Positions 25,414 through 36,400 of a DNA stretch of 64,000 bases are shown here, piece by piece. This stretch comes from Erpobdella octoculata (Eukaryota > Annelida > Clitellata > Hirudinida > Erpobdellidae). How positions within the stretch are numbered: the stretch's first letter is position 1; every line of letters begins with the position of its first letter. A program made the position numbers and the translations under genes. The stretch is from contig OZ022241.1 in NCBI GenBank assembly GCA_963978895.1, positions 4,893,467 to 4,957,466 on the forward strand, written 5' to 3'. The notes beneath the pieces were generated by a model, which did not search any database, was not told where the DNA came from, and was given only the letters and a program-made list of their open reading frames with translations.

Positions 25414-25635
25414 GTCAAAAAGATGTAATGAAACTAAACAAATAAAACTCATTCAAGTTTTTTTAATAACCTCAAATTTTTTTTATAAAATTCAATGTTT
25501 TGAATAAATAAACAATCGTTTTTTTCAATCAAAAGTTTTAAATCTAGTTATTGTCTGTCGCGTATAGTTCTTGGATTTCTGGATCATGCTTTCCGGGTTG
25601 CAAGCCATGTTAAACGATAGGGCTCTTTCTATTAC

Positions 25636-25636
<1 letters not shown>

Positions 25637-25700
<64 letters not shown>
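25637..25700. repeat. (TA)n microsatellite
   Basis: About 64 bp of pure TA. Confidence 0.9.
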
Positions 25701-25704
<4 letters not shown>

Positions 25705-27282
25705 CTATTCTATATTATATATATTATATGTATATATGGATATGACCAGGGACTTCTCGAGCCCGCTTAAAACCGCAACATCAAGTAATAACGTGGTGCT
25801 AATTATTTATACGGTCTGAATGTTCTGATCAGCATTTATTTGATCTAAATCTCTCACGATCACATTACTGATATTATCATATTAGAGTTTATAAATACAC
25901 ACACCTACTTCAAATTACATATACGGTTGTTATCTGTTAATTAGATTAAACATTTTTGAGAAGTATGTATCTATTTATTTATTTTTGAATAGTTTGGTAC
26001 ATTTTTTTCATTTAGAGAGACTAGATTGAAATAAATGGTTTCTAAACAGATTTCGGTTGTTAGAAAAATATAAAACAAAAATATACGTTTATATAAATGT
26101 TTTTTTATAGATATATATTAATGATGAACGTTGATGAGATCAATAAGCTACACCAGTTTCTTTTTATGCGACAAACGTGTGGTTGATCAATTGATCATCC
26201 AACTGGTCAACCATTTATTATAATAAATCAGAGGTTTTCAAAGAGAGGCAGGCTGTGAAAATCTTCAGCATACGTGAGCTTGCAAAGTAAATGAAAATTG
26301 TTAGAATAATTCTCAGAAGAAAAGGGAACAACTCCCACTGACATAGGAAGAGAACAAGCCCTACTTTCAGAAGAAGAAGAGAACAAGTCCCACTTTTAGA
26401 GAGACAGAGAACATGACCCAGTTTTAGCAAAACATTCGATGTTACTTCACATATCAACAATCTCAAAATAAGAAAAGATTGAATTCACAGGACTTGCTGT
26501 TTTCGCTTGAGTGACAAAAGAGTTATTCTTATTTATGTGACACTTTCACTAGAATCGCGTTGCCTTATATTCTTTTCATTGAATGAATCAATGTGAATTT
26601 TTATAGAGCACTTCCTACAGAGGGCTGAGGTGGGGAGGGGGGGCGGCGCTGATCTTTTACATGCCCCACGTAGAAACCATTTTAACCGCTAATATTCCGA
26701 TAACGTGGGATACTAGGCCGATTCGGCTCTTCTAGCCTTGTTTTTCATAAAACTTATTTAAGCTGAATTGGAAGGCAATCAGCGTGATTGGAAAAATGAA
26801 GTTTCATATAGCCTACATCGGCCTACATATATAAATATAACGACTGCATCATCAACTACATATATAGAGCTAACTGAAGTTATAAACTCGATGTTTCTCA
26901 TGTCATCTGTTTATAATATATTCCACGTTTCAGATTCTCTAAAGACAAAAGCGGACAGTCAGACAGACAAACAAACTGATAGAGTACCTACCATGCAGTT
27001 ATTAAAAATTTCTAAATTACATGAAGTTCCAGAGAGCGGAACCACCCACTACGAAACCATGGAGGTTGAAACTGCAGACTAAGCTATTCGTCAAGAATGA
27101 GCAAGTAGTCGGTAATCCGCTGTAATCCGATCACTTACACGGAATTGCACGGATATTCTTTAAAACGACTGTGTCGTCTGCTTCGTCGTTTTTAATCCTC
27201 TGCCATTTGAAGAAACACTTAAAACTACACGAACAAAGCTCAGGTAAAAACCCAAGCAAGATATACAGCCCAAAATGAGCAC

Positions 27283-27510
27283 ACACACACATACATACAT
27301 ACATACATACATACATACATACATACATACATACATACATACATACATACATACATACATACAAACAAACATACACACATACACACACGCGCGCACACAC
27401 ACAGACACACATACATACATACATACATACACACATACATACATACATACATACATACATACATACATACATACATACATACACACGCGCGCACACACAC
27501 AGACACACAT
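27283..27510. repeat. (ACAT)n / (CA)n compound microsatellite
   Basis: Two ACAT blocks (27290-27365 and 27412-27482) separated by similar ACACGCGCGCACAC segments, suggesting that the whole block has been duplicated. Confidence 0.9.
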
Positions 27511-27785
27511 ACACGCGTTTATTTTTTTTAAATTCTCACTTCTCACTAAGTAATCAATATATCAATAAGAGCAGGAGCAATATTACATATAGAGAGCGTG
27601 TAAAAGTTGCTTCAAGTTTATGTATATAAATGATAATATGTAGGTTATATAATATATAAATGATATATGTAGGTTATTTAATATAAAGAGCTTCGTGACC
27701 CGGGGTCTCCCGAGTTAATGCCCGGGTAACCCCCTTAGTAATATCGAGAACGTTAAAAAACGCAAACAATGTAAACAGTGTATCG

Positions 27786-28022
27786 CATCAGTGTACAACA
27801 ATAAATCAGTGTACAACAACTTTGTCGATAAGGGAGCGCTTAATCAAATGATTCTTTGATTTGATTTGAACAATAAATCAGTGTACAACAATAAATCAGT
27901 GTATAACAATAAATCAGTGTACAACAATAAATCAGTGTACATCAGTGTACAACAATAAATCAGTGTACATCAGTGTACAACAATAAATCAGTGTACATCA
28001 GTGTACAATTGTACAACAATAA
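27786..28022. repeat. 18-bp minisatellite (unit AATAAATCAGTGTACAAC)
   Basis: About ten copies with partial deletions (CATCAGTGTAC variants), interrupted once at 27818-27870. Confidence 0.85.
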
Positions 28023-28359
28023 AACACAAAATACCTCATAGTCTCCATATCCTTGGACTCAAGTCCAAAAGCGATGTCGTTTAATAAGTAAATATTTAAA
28101 AAATATAATTCTAATTAAATTAATTATAATTAAAACGAATATTTGCTATCTCCTTCTAAACGCGATTGTGTTCACTTTTGCTTGAGCACATCTAGCTCCG
28201 CTCGCCGTCTGACTAGAAAGAACAATATAATAACAACAACACTGTAGCCTGTAACGTCGGCTTAAATAGGCCGGCTTGTATTGCAGTCCAAGTGGCGCGT
28301 GCTTTAAGAGCTACTCGGCTGAGAATCGGTGAAAAAAGTGTTTTAAAAAAGTGAATTAA

Positions 28360-28665
28360 AAAACAAAGTTTTTTAAAAACACACTTTTATATAATCGATT
28401 GTGTAGGCCACATTCTGTTACATAAACAACGAGTATATTAGCATAGACAATAAATAGTTTGACGAAAATATCACAAATAATTATTTAATTAAATTTTGTC
28501 CAATCGATCCGAAAATTTGATAGAATGCATTATTAATTAGTTTGGAGGTATGTTTAAATTTTGAAGTCTCTGGCTCATCGGGAAGTTAGTTTAAAATCGA
28601 TTGCCAGACAAATAGACAGACAGACAGACAGAGAGTCAAGTTAAGTAAAAGTGTGTACAAAGTGT
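28360..28665 (-). repeat. Dispersed repeat, inverted relative to the copy at 35715-35985
   Basis: Reverse complement of this segment matches 35715-35985. Shared blocks include CTTCCCGATGAGC, GACAAAATTTAAT-type sequence and ATTGTCTATGCTAATAT, and each copy has a (CTGT)n tract at one side. The same layout of a short tract followed by TTGCAATC and CTTCC is seen in the 462-bp units at 13101-14262. Confidence 0.6.
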
Positions 28666-28943
28666 TTATTGAGTAAGAAATCTTGAATTAATATTAGATT
28701 TGTGAGTGCTAGGTCGCCCTGGGGAAAGTGTCACAATCAATTGAAGTATTGAAGGTGATTGTAGAATTTGTAAGTACCTATTTAATAGTTTTTTGCAGAA
28801 GTCAAGTCGGGGATAATAATAAGCAAGGTTAATTAAATAGGTTGGATTATAATTTTGAATTGCTAAGTAAGGAGTTAGACTAACATGGACTGAACTTATA
28901 AGAACATATCTAAGAATCCATGGGTGTACTAAGTATAGTTACC

Positions 28944-28985
28944 CATGGACTCCTAGATAGAAGTAGTTCTATCAAGGAGTCCATG
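28944..28985. other. Near-perfect 42-nt hairpin
   Basis: The arms CATGGACTCCT-A-GATAGAA and TTCTATC-A-AGGAGTCCATG pair over 18 bp with one A-A mismatch and a 4-nt loop (GTAG). Shorter than a usual pre-miRNA; function unknown. Confidence 0.7.
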
Positions 28986-29033
28986 AGTTACCAGTGTAGC
29001 GACTGCTAGCGACGTAACATCACCTGTGGTCAC

Positions 29034-29166
29034 CTGTGGACGCATGTATGTTGAGATTGAAACTGTTAACTTTGAATGGAAAACTGGCTTCACGACAGTT
29101 CCGCGTTCTTCCACTTCATCATGCATGCTCGATATTTTCTCTCTGGCGTCGACCAACCAGGGAGGA
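29034..29166 (-). other. Possible isolated exon, unrecognised
   Basis: Minus strand: an acceptor-like TTACAAG, a 133-nt open stretch and a donor CAG|GTGACC. The translation includes EKISSMHDEVEERG and is less Lys/Asn/Ile-biased than surrounding random ORFs. No start, partner exon or family could be identified. Confidence 0.2.
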
Positions 29167-29399
29167 CTTGTAATCTAATATCGGTATTATGCTAACAGTA
29201 CCAGTTTTGACCGATTTTTTTACACACCAGTAGTTATCCCTCATTTTTTTAACAGAATATTCAAATGAGCCGGAGGAGTTCAGAAGTTTGGACATGTAAT
29301 AATGCTGGTCTGTTAGCGTCTTGAATTTATGGAATTGCAATAAAATTACACTAAGGGAGCCCCCGTGACTCCTTTATGTAGGTATTAGAGAGCTGTACG

Positions 29400-29560
29400 G
29401 GTAGAGCCAAGATTTTTTGCCAAGTATACGGGTTTTAGGCCTGTAAAAATGGGCTTGGCCGGGCCTGAAAATTTGACCTATGAAACAAACCGGGTCGAGT
29501 TGCCGACGGGTCTGGCCGCAAAAAACCGTCCCGTGCCGTACTTTAGTAGTTATACACGAT
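29400..29560. repeat. GGCCCGG-rich dispersed repeat (copy 1)
   Basis: GGCCTGTAAAAATGGGCTTG and related GGGCCTGAAAATTT segments recur in inverted or diverged form at 41840-42115 and 54225-54570. Origin unknown. Confidence 0.5.
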
Positions 29561-30030
29561 ATAGTGTCCGGGATCTCCTAAATGATAATGATAAGTTTTT
29601 ATTAGTTGGCCATAATAGGCTTCTAAATGGTCATAACCATAAAGTTCTATAACGTAATGACCATTGACTCCTATGTGATAATAACTAATAATCATATAGT
29701 CCTATATGGTAGTAACCATGTAATCAAATATAGTTACTGAAATATAAATTTTTGTCGGGGAACCCATAAAAGGGTAAGTGAAGCGGCGTCATTTGACATA
29801 TCTATCTGACACTTCATGAACTCAGGGGACTGGCCTGCCGCTGGTGGACCCCTGCACTAACATCGACGAATCAGCGCGGCTGATATGATTAAAAAAATAA
29901 ACGCGAAGGAAACATTTGCTAATAATCAACGACGTGTTGACGCGGTAATTGCATCGAGGCAAAGTAATTTTTGTAAACAAATTCCGAAGGACACTTGTCG
30001 CGTAACAATTACATGTAATGTGACTATCGC

Positions 30031-30107
<77 letters not shown>

Positions 30108-30123
30108 CCTCTCTCCCTCTCTC
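30031..30123. repeat. (CT)n microsatellite
   Basis: About 90 bp of CT ending in CCCTCCCTC variants. Confidence 0.9.
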
Positions 30124-30904
30124 TTCTAGCTCTATCTCTCTTTGTTGCCGACAAGACAGTCACTCGTGAGCTTAATATACGACCATCTATTCAAATTTCT
30201 CAGATATTTCTACGAAGAATATCTGGATAAAAATACACAGTTCTTAACCCACGTGACACTTTCGCAGATGAGGAAGTCACGAGACCTCAACACTGGCCAG
30301 GGATGTGCAGGATATCTGGCGGGAAAGTGTTCTGATAATAATTTATTTCTGTTTTTAAGATCTTGGATGGCTAATATCAGGGGTAAACGCGATAATTATT
30401 CTTGAAATGCCATTTGATTCGTGTTTTACTGTCAGCCAACATGTTTATAATTGAATTATGAAGTTCATCATATGAATTACCTGTTTTCTCTGTTTGCATA
30501 TTATTTTCGCGGTGGAGAACAAGCAATTCTCGCCTCAATGTGTTGAAACAGACGGACGTAATAAAAATTATAATTATCCAAGCAAATAATGGCTAAATCC
30601 GACGCGAGTTTTGGAAATTCATAAAGAATACCTGGATAACTGGATTGCTGTAGGCCCAAGAGTCGGTGGTTCTAATCGCGTCGGCGTCACCAGCGTTTGC
30701 AAGGAGTGTGGGTAGGTGCCTATGAATGAATGCCTCTAGTTGTTCTTTAAAAATAGACCTACTAGTGTATCTTTTGCATTCCTATCAAAATACCTTCGAA
30801 TCTGTATCACATACAAGACTATCATTAATGCTGAGTGACAATTGGTCTGCCAGGCTTGGGCACGTAGTTTCCTTGAGCAAGAAACTAACTGACATGTGAT
30901 CATG

Positions 30905-31125
30905 ATGGTGCTATGTTTGCTGAGTTGGTAGAGTTTTAGCCTTGAATGTGAAAACTCCATGGTTCGAATCCCATTCACTTCACTACCTAGTAACCCGTTT
31001 ACTAAAAAAAAATACAAAGCTTAGCAGTAAAATTGTTTCTCTCTTTAGGGCATGTAAAAGAACAGCTTTTCCGAACTATGTGAGAGGCGCTCTATAAATT
31101 ACCACATTACATGACATTATTACAT
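30905..31125 (+). mobile_element. tRNA-derived SINE
   Basis: The head contains an A-box-like GCTGAGTTGGTAGAG and, 43 bp on, a perfect B box GGTTCGAATCC, as in an internal RNA polymerase III promoter. The body ends in AGGCGCTCTATAAATTACCA and an ATTACATGACATTATTACAT tail, an ending often seen on SINEs. The anticodon arm region cannot fold as a functional tRNA, so this is called a SINE. Confidence 0.6.
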
Positions 31126-32199
31126 TCTCGTCCATTCACCGTCAAAACATTGATCATCATCTTCAACCGGGAAGTAATTCATTTAATTTACGGTCGATTT
31201 CAAATTTCAGCAGAGACAAGTTTATTCAGCTGAGTCTTTGAGTCTTTGACTGTAAACAAAAATTATCATCTACAGTTTTAGACAAGACGTTTTGAAATTT
31301 TATATAAACAAATGGACAAAGGATTGAGTTTTTTAATTGCCTTTTTTACTGATGACAATCTCAGTCTTTCAGATTTTTTCAATTCAATCCAGAAACGGGC
31401 ATTTTGGTTCGAAGTCAAGATGACTGATTAGAGTGATTGACATCAGAGAGGTGTGAAAAACTGACATTGTGGCTTCCATCACCACACCCGTTCCCGTGGG
31501 TGGTCCCTTATTTCCATTCTATTCCATCCCATTACCATAAACTTAAACTTGATTTCCTTCCCACGTTTTTCCAACCACCAGTTTCTCATTCCCATGCGAT
31601 CGACAATGATCAGCAAATGTGTTGTTTTTCTTTCTTTTTTTTATTGAATAATGCGACGCAATACATAGACAAATTTAAAAGAAATTTCCACAGTATGTCA
31701 TCATAAATTATCACCTTTACTATGCAAACAAAAAACAAGTTAATAATTCTCTAGTGATTATTCAACTGAATAAAAAATCATCATCAAAGTCTGCTTAACT
31801 TTCTATTCAATGTCACAATATTAACAAAACCACGACTTTTTTTAAATAAAAATAAATGCTGTCAATGCTAAATGCTAAAGTAATGTGAAACTGTTGTTGT
31901 GTACGCGATTGCTGTTGTGCGTGTGCAAATACAAATGAGTTTTTCTGCAACAGGTACTGATTGATTGCGATTGCAGGATCGGAACTTCGACCTGCAAAAA
32001 AAAAGACAAATCATAAGAAATAAGAAAACATCTCAATACATCAGCAAAAAAAGAGCATGATGCGTGTGTCTCAATTACATAAATTGCGACACATACACAT
32101 GCTGTATAATAGTGCTTGTTTAAATCTTAATTTTAATGACTTAACAGGGTGCGCATACTCATATCAAATGTTATTTTTTAAATGACGTTAAAGGTAAGT

Positions 32200-32399
32200 N
32201 NNNNNNNNNNNNNNNNNNNNNNNNNNNNNNNNNNNNNNNNNNNNNNNNNNNNNNNNNNNNNNNNNNNNNNNNNNNNNNNNNNNNNNNNNNNNNNNNNNNN
32301 NNNNNNNNNNNNNNNNNNNNNNNNNNNNNNNNNNNNNNNNNNNNNNNNNNNNNNNNNNNNNNNNNNNNNNNNNNNNNNNNNNNNNNNNNNNNNNNNNNN
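32200..32399. other. Assembly gap (200 N)
   Basis: Exactly 200 undetermined bases; a round number that may be a placeholder rather than a measured distance. Confidence 0.99.
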
Positions 32400-32611
32400 C
32401 CTCTGCTCAAAATAGTTTGCAATGGTTGATAAAATGTGTTAATGTCAACTTCATTGAGTATTATTTCATAAAAATAGTCAAATTAAAAAAAAAATGGAAT
32501 TATATACTCGTGCTGTAATTCCATTCCTAATTTCTGACCTCTTAAAATTAAATATTCAAAAAGTTCCGATATCAGTTCCACACTGTCTTTGACCTTAAAA
32601 GGAAGACACCC

Positions 32612-32612
32612 C

Positions 32613-32684
<72 letters not shown>
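32612..32684. repeat. (AT)n microsatellite abutting a Helitron-like end
   Basis: About 73 bp of pure AT, ending at ACTAG (the 3' terminus of the element at 32685). Confidence 0.9.
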
Positions 32685-32685
<1 letters not shown>

Positions 32686-33020
32686 TAGCGGAGTGCCCGC
32701 CGTTGCCCGGGGTTTTTAAAGATTTTTCTAGTGTTTGTCTCTCTCGCTCAGATTTCCTTTTCCGGTTGCTTTCCCGTTCTCGGTCGTTTTTCCGTTCCTG
32801 GCCGCCTTCCCGCTTCCGGTCGCTTTTCCGCTCCCGTTTGCTCTCCCGTTCCCGGTCGCTTTCCCGTTCCCGCTCCCGCTTGCTCTCCCGTTCTCGCTTC
32901 CGCTTGCTCTCCCGTTTTCGCTCATGCTTGCTCTCTCAATCCGGTTCTCGCCCGCGCTCATTTTCTTTTTTTCATTCTTTCCTAACTTCTTTTAGCCCAT
33001 AAAACATAAAATAGATTTGG
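32685..33020 (-). mobile_element. Helitron-like element, 3' end (partial copy)
   Basis: On the minus strand it ends in the hairpin region and CTAG followed by T (plus strand ACTAG at 32684-32688, then GCCGTTGCCCGGGG). Upstream are imperfect copies of an 18-bp unit (CCGGTCGCTTTCCCGTTC), as in the copies at 40610 and 41183. The left-hand 5' terminus is not defined. Arg/Ser-rich ORFs here are repeat shadows. Confidence 0.6.
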
Positions 33021-33598
33021 CTAAATCTTGCTTGAAGCTTTCAAACGTTGTTACGTAACCTAAATTTGAATTTTATTACGCAATTACCAATTTTGAATTT
33101 TATTACTATATATATATAGTTCCCGCTCGCTAAATAAATTAAATATAAAATTTTATAAATTTTTCGTTAACATTTAATTCATATAATGAAAAAAAATCGT
33201 AACCTTAGCAACTTAATAAATAACCAAGATTTAGTAAATAACGTATTTGGTTGAATTTTAGTTGTAATTATTATCTTATATATAAAAATGAAATGTTTGT
33301 TTGTTTGTTTGTTCGGAAATAAAATGTAAACGGCTGAACAGATTTAATTGAAATTTGGCACACTTATTTATCTTATTCAAGCGGTGGTTTCTGTCAAATT
33401 TTAAATAAATTGGTTTCTCCGTTGATGTTTTATGGACAAAAAACGTTTTGGTCAGCGGTAGTAAGTTGGAGTAAATTTTTTTCTACAAAATAAAAATAAA
33501 TTAATTAATAGTTAAATTATACAAAATATTTTTAATTTTTTTCTCAAGTTTTAAAGGTTTTAAATATAAATATTAAATTAAATAAATATGTGTGTTGT

Positions 33599-33811
33599 TT
33601 AGTGCCGCCCATAGATATCTATGGTGCCGCCGGATACCTTTGTTTTGATTCTCATTCTCTTTCGAACCTCCGATACGACAGCTCTGCTATCGGTAAACTT
33701 TATATTTGATTTTAGCAACTTATCTTTTAAATCTAGATAACTTCGGTTTTCAGGACTAATCAATAAATTGCAGGTGGAATTTCTTCTATTTAGAGATATT
33801 TTGTGCTTCAC
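33599..33811 (-). CDS. Unrecognised 70-codon ORF inside Helitron-like copy A
   Basis: The product is basic, contains LDLKDKLLKSNIKFTDSR and EVRKRMRIKTKV, and is identical in the second copy of the element (51669-51881). I do not recognise the family. Amino-acid composition looks more protein-like than nearby AT-driven ORFs. It could be a captured exon or an element-specific peptide. Confidence 0.3.
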   Translation of the reverse strand: MKHKISLNRRNSTCNLLISPENRSYLDLKDKLLKSNIKFTDSRAVVSEVRKRMRIKTKVSGGTIDIYGRH

Positions 33812-34919
33812 AAATAGAGTTCCAGACTTAACAAATTAAAATTAAATTAGAAATTCATTGTTCATATCTCCCATTCAAACGTAAGTGGCAAAGCTTTGGT
33901 AATTTGTTTTTAGTTTTTAAAATCATGATTTACTGTGTATCTTTCAATTTGTTTCGTTTGTTGCATTGCACGTGTTTAATTATGTTATATTATTAATTAT
34001 TATAAGATTATCATTATTCTCTAACATTTTGTGTTTTAAAAAAAGGAGTTGCAGATTGGAAAAATAAATTTAAATTCATTGTTCATATTTATCCTTCAAG
34101 GCTTCTGACTTCAATTGTTCCTTATCTAATATTGTTCATCATGGTTTCCTAAACTGCCGAGCTTGCTATCAGCCTATCGGTAAATGAGAAATTTTTTTGG
34201 GCAGGTAAGTTTTTTTTATGTGATGGCATTACAACCATTATTATTAACGAGTAGTTATGACTTTAAGATTATGAATTAATTTATCGGTCTTATTTTTTTT
34301 TACTTTTCAGAGGAAATTAGAAAATTACATTTTAAAGAAAATCTTACATGCAACACCAATTTATTGTAAAAGTTTCACTGATATATGATGTGCATGAAAT
34401 TTGAAAGAAATGAAAGCAAGTGCAGTATTTTTGTTTTTCAACAAAATCATGAACAAAGTTCTCAAGCCAGCCTATCAATCTGCTGCTGTTTTGTTCAATT
34501 TATAATTGCATAATTGCTAAATAAAAGTGGTACTCTTTGATTGTTCCAAATTGATGATCTCAGAAAACTCTCGGAAAATTCATTAAGTTAATCCTTTGAA
34601 AGTTTTTAATATTATTATTACTTCATGTTTTATTTCAATCTGTGTTTTATATCACATTTTTCAAAGCCACGGGTCAACATTTATTAACATGCCACATGTA
34701 GCGTTATATGCTTTCTGTAGACATGACACTTAAAAACTAAGAACAACTCAAAAACTAAGACTAGCGATTTTTCGAAAAGCAGCTGTTGAACAGTGTGTGA
34801 TAAATCTATTGTAAGCATTTATAATCTTACAAGTATTTAAAATAAATATAACCTGTTGAGATATATGAGCGGATTTTAACATTATTGCAGCCGTTAACTA
34901 ATAAATCCTTTTTTTTCAG

Positions 34920-34993
34920 CTTTAGTCAATCATAATAAGCCTTTGCAGAAGATCACACTTGCAGAGTGGAACCAATACATTAAAGAACACTAA
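34920..34993 (+). pseudogene. Captured terminal exon candidate in copy A
   Basis: After a long pyrimidine tract and CAG, the frame reads LVNHNKPLQKITLAEWNQ and YIKEH and then stops at TAA (34991-34993), 23 codons. Preceding intron-like borders, GGCAG|GTAAGT near 34205 and TTACTTTTCAG near 34320, lie on the same strand. Helitrons are known to pick up gene pieces with introns. The parent gene is not recognised. Confidence 0.35.
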
Positions 34994-35714
34994 TTAAAAT
35001 TGAGGAAGTTCAGACGTAACTAAACGAGCAAGCCAAACAACAAAGTGTTAACGAGATGACTGTGCACAGCATTCCGCTACAGCCCATCTAAGCCACATTG
35101 GGAAGGCTCTAAAATTTAATGGAGGAACGGAAGAGCGAAAAGAAGAGCAAGCTGGAGCGGTAAAGCGTAAAAGCAACCGGGTCGGGAAAAGTAAAAGGGG
35201 CCGGAAAAGCAACCGTGAGCAGAAATGCGACCAGGAGTGAGAAAGCAACCGGGAACGGGAAAGCAAGCGGTTAAGGAAACGGGAGCCAGAGAGAAAACGA
35301 TAAAAAGCCTTTAAAATCCCCGGGCAACGCCGGGTAACCCAGCTAGTTAATAATATTTTGAAAAATTACTTTACTTTTTAAATGTAGCTTAAAACTATTA
35401 AAACATTTGAATTTTAAGACTTTAACTAGGAAAACATTACAAATAGGTTTTGTTTAGATGTTGTTATTATACGAAGTGTAGATCTTTGAAGTTTAAAGCA
35501 GTTGAATCTTTTAAATTTTAAAACTTTAGGAAAAACTTTACAAAGATGGTTTTTTTTCCAGATGCTGTTAATATAGGAAGTGTGGATCGTTTTGGTTAAC
35601 AGTGAAAAATCGCTTTTTATGCATGTTCTCAATAAATTAGATTAACAAGCTTTGAAGAAATGGGTTTAATACAATAATCGGTCTCCAGAACCCCTTAATG
35701 TGCATTTTTACACA

Positions 35715-36400
35715 CTTTTACTTAACTTGACTTCTCTGTCTATCTGTCTGCCGTCAAATTTTGCAATCGATTTTAAACTAACTTCCCGATGAGCTAGAGA
35801 CTTCAAAATTTAAACATACCTTTGAACTGATTAACAATGCATTCGATCAAATTTTCGGATCGATTGGACAAAATGTAATCAAATAATTAGTTGTGATATT
35901 TTCGTTGAACTATTGATTGTCTATGCTAATATGTTTGTTGTTTATGTAGTAAAAATACAAAAGTGTGTTTTTAAAAAACTTTGTTTTTGCTTCACTTGTT
36001 ATTATGTTTTCAAAAATTTTAACTGAATGAAATAAAATCAATACAAATCTGATTTCCTGTTCAATAAATCTTTTATATTAACCTTACCGCCGGTCTTGCT
36101 TGCTTGCTTGAATTTTTGCAAACTTTGAAAGTAAAAATTAATTAACTTCCCGTCAGCTAATCAAGCTGAAATTTAAAATATAAGTTTGCTCTTTATGACA
36201 ATGCATTCAACTGAATTTTAAAAAAATTGAAAAAAGAATTTTAAGCTAAAAATAGTAATTATCTATGTTTTAAAACAATAACAAATGAAATACAGTTAAA
36301 TAAATGTTTACATATATAAATTCCAAAAATGTTTGCAATAAATTCAGAAATTCAGAAATAGAAAGAATTTGCTACAAAACCTAATTTTTTACGTTTATAT
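35715..36400 (+). repeat. Two adjacent dispersed repeats sharing GACAATGCATTC motifs
   Basis: 35715-35985 is the inverted partner of 28360-28665. 36080-36380, starting with a (CTTG)n tract, resembles 62225-62400 (shared ATGCATTC, TTATGTTTTAAAACAA and CATAATTCCAAAAA-type blocks). In both families a short tandem tract lies upstream of the conserved part. Confidence 0.5.

Larger units (their letters stand above)
33274..35346 (+). mobile_element. Helitron-like non-autonomous element, 2,073 bp, copy A
   Basis: It starts TC (after A) with TCTTATATATAAAAATG and ends with a GC hairpin CCCGGGCAACGCCGGG, then TAACCCAGCTAG followed by T. Helitrons characteristically have 5' TC, a 3' hairpin and CTRR, and insert between A and T without target duplication. 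A second copy at 51344-53417 differs at only five positions (four substitutions, one 1-bp indel). No Rep or helicase domain is visible, so it cannot move itself. Inside are a 70-codon minus-strand ORF (33599-33811) and intron/exon-like boundaries near 34205, 34310 and 34920, suggesting captured gene fragments. The hallmark ends are seen; the Helitron assignment is inference. Confidence 0.75.

Noticed and set aside
27131..27546. Cys/Val/Tyr-rich ORFs of about 127 codons
   Set aside because: Translation of the ACAT/CA microsatellite.
31810..31993. Possible minus-strand exon behind a strong TTTTTTTTTGCAG acceptor
   Set aside because: All three frames remain open for a while and none gives a recognisable product; it could equally be a 3' UTR exon or chance.
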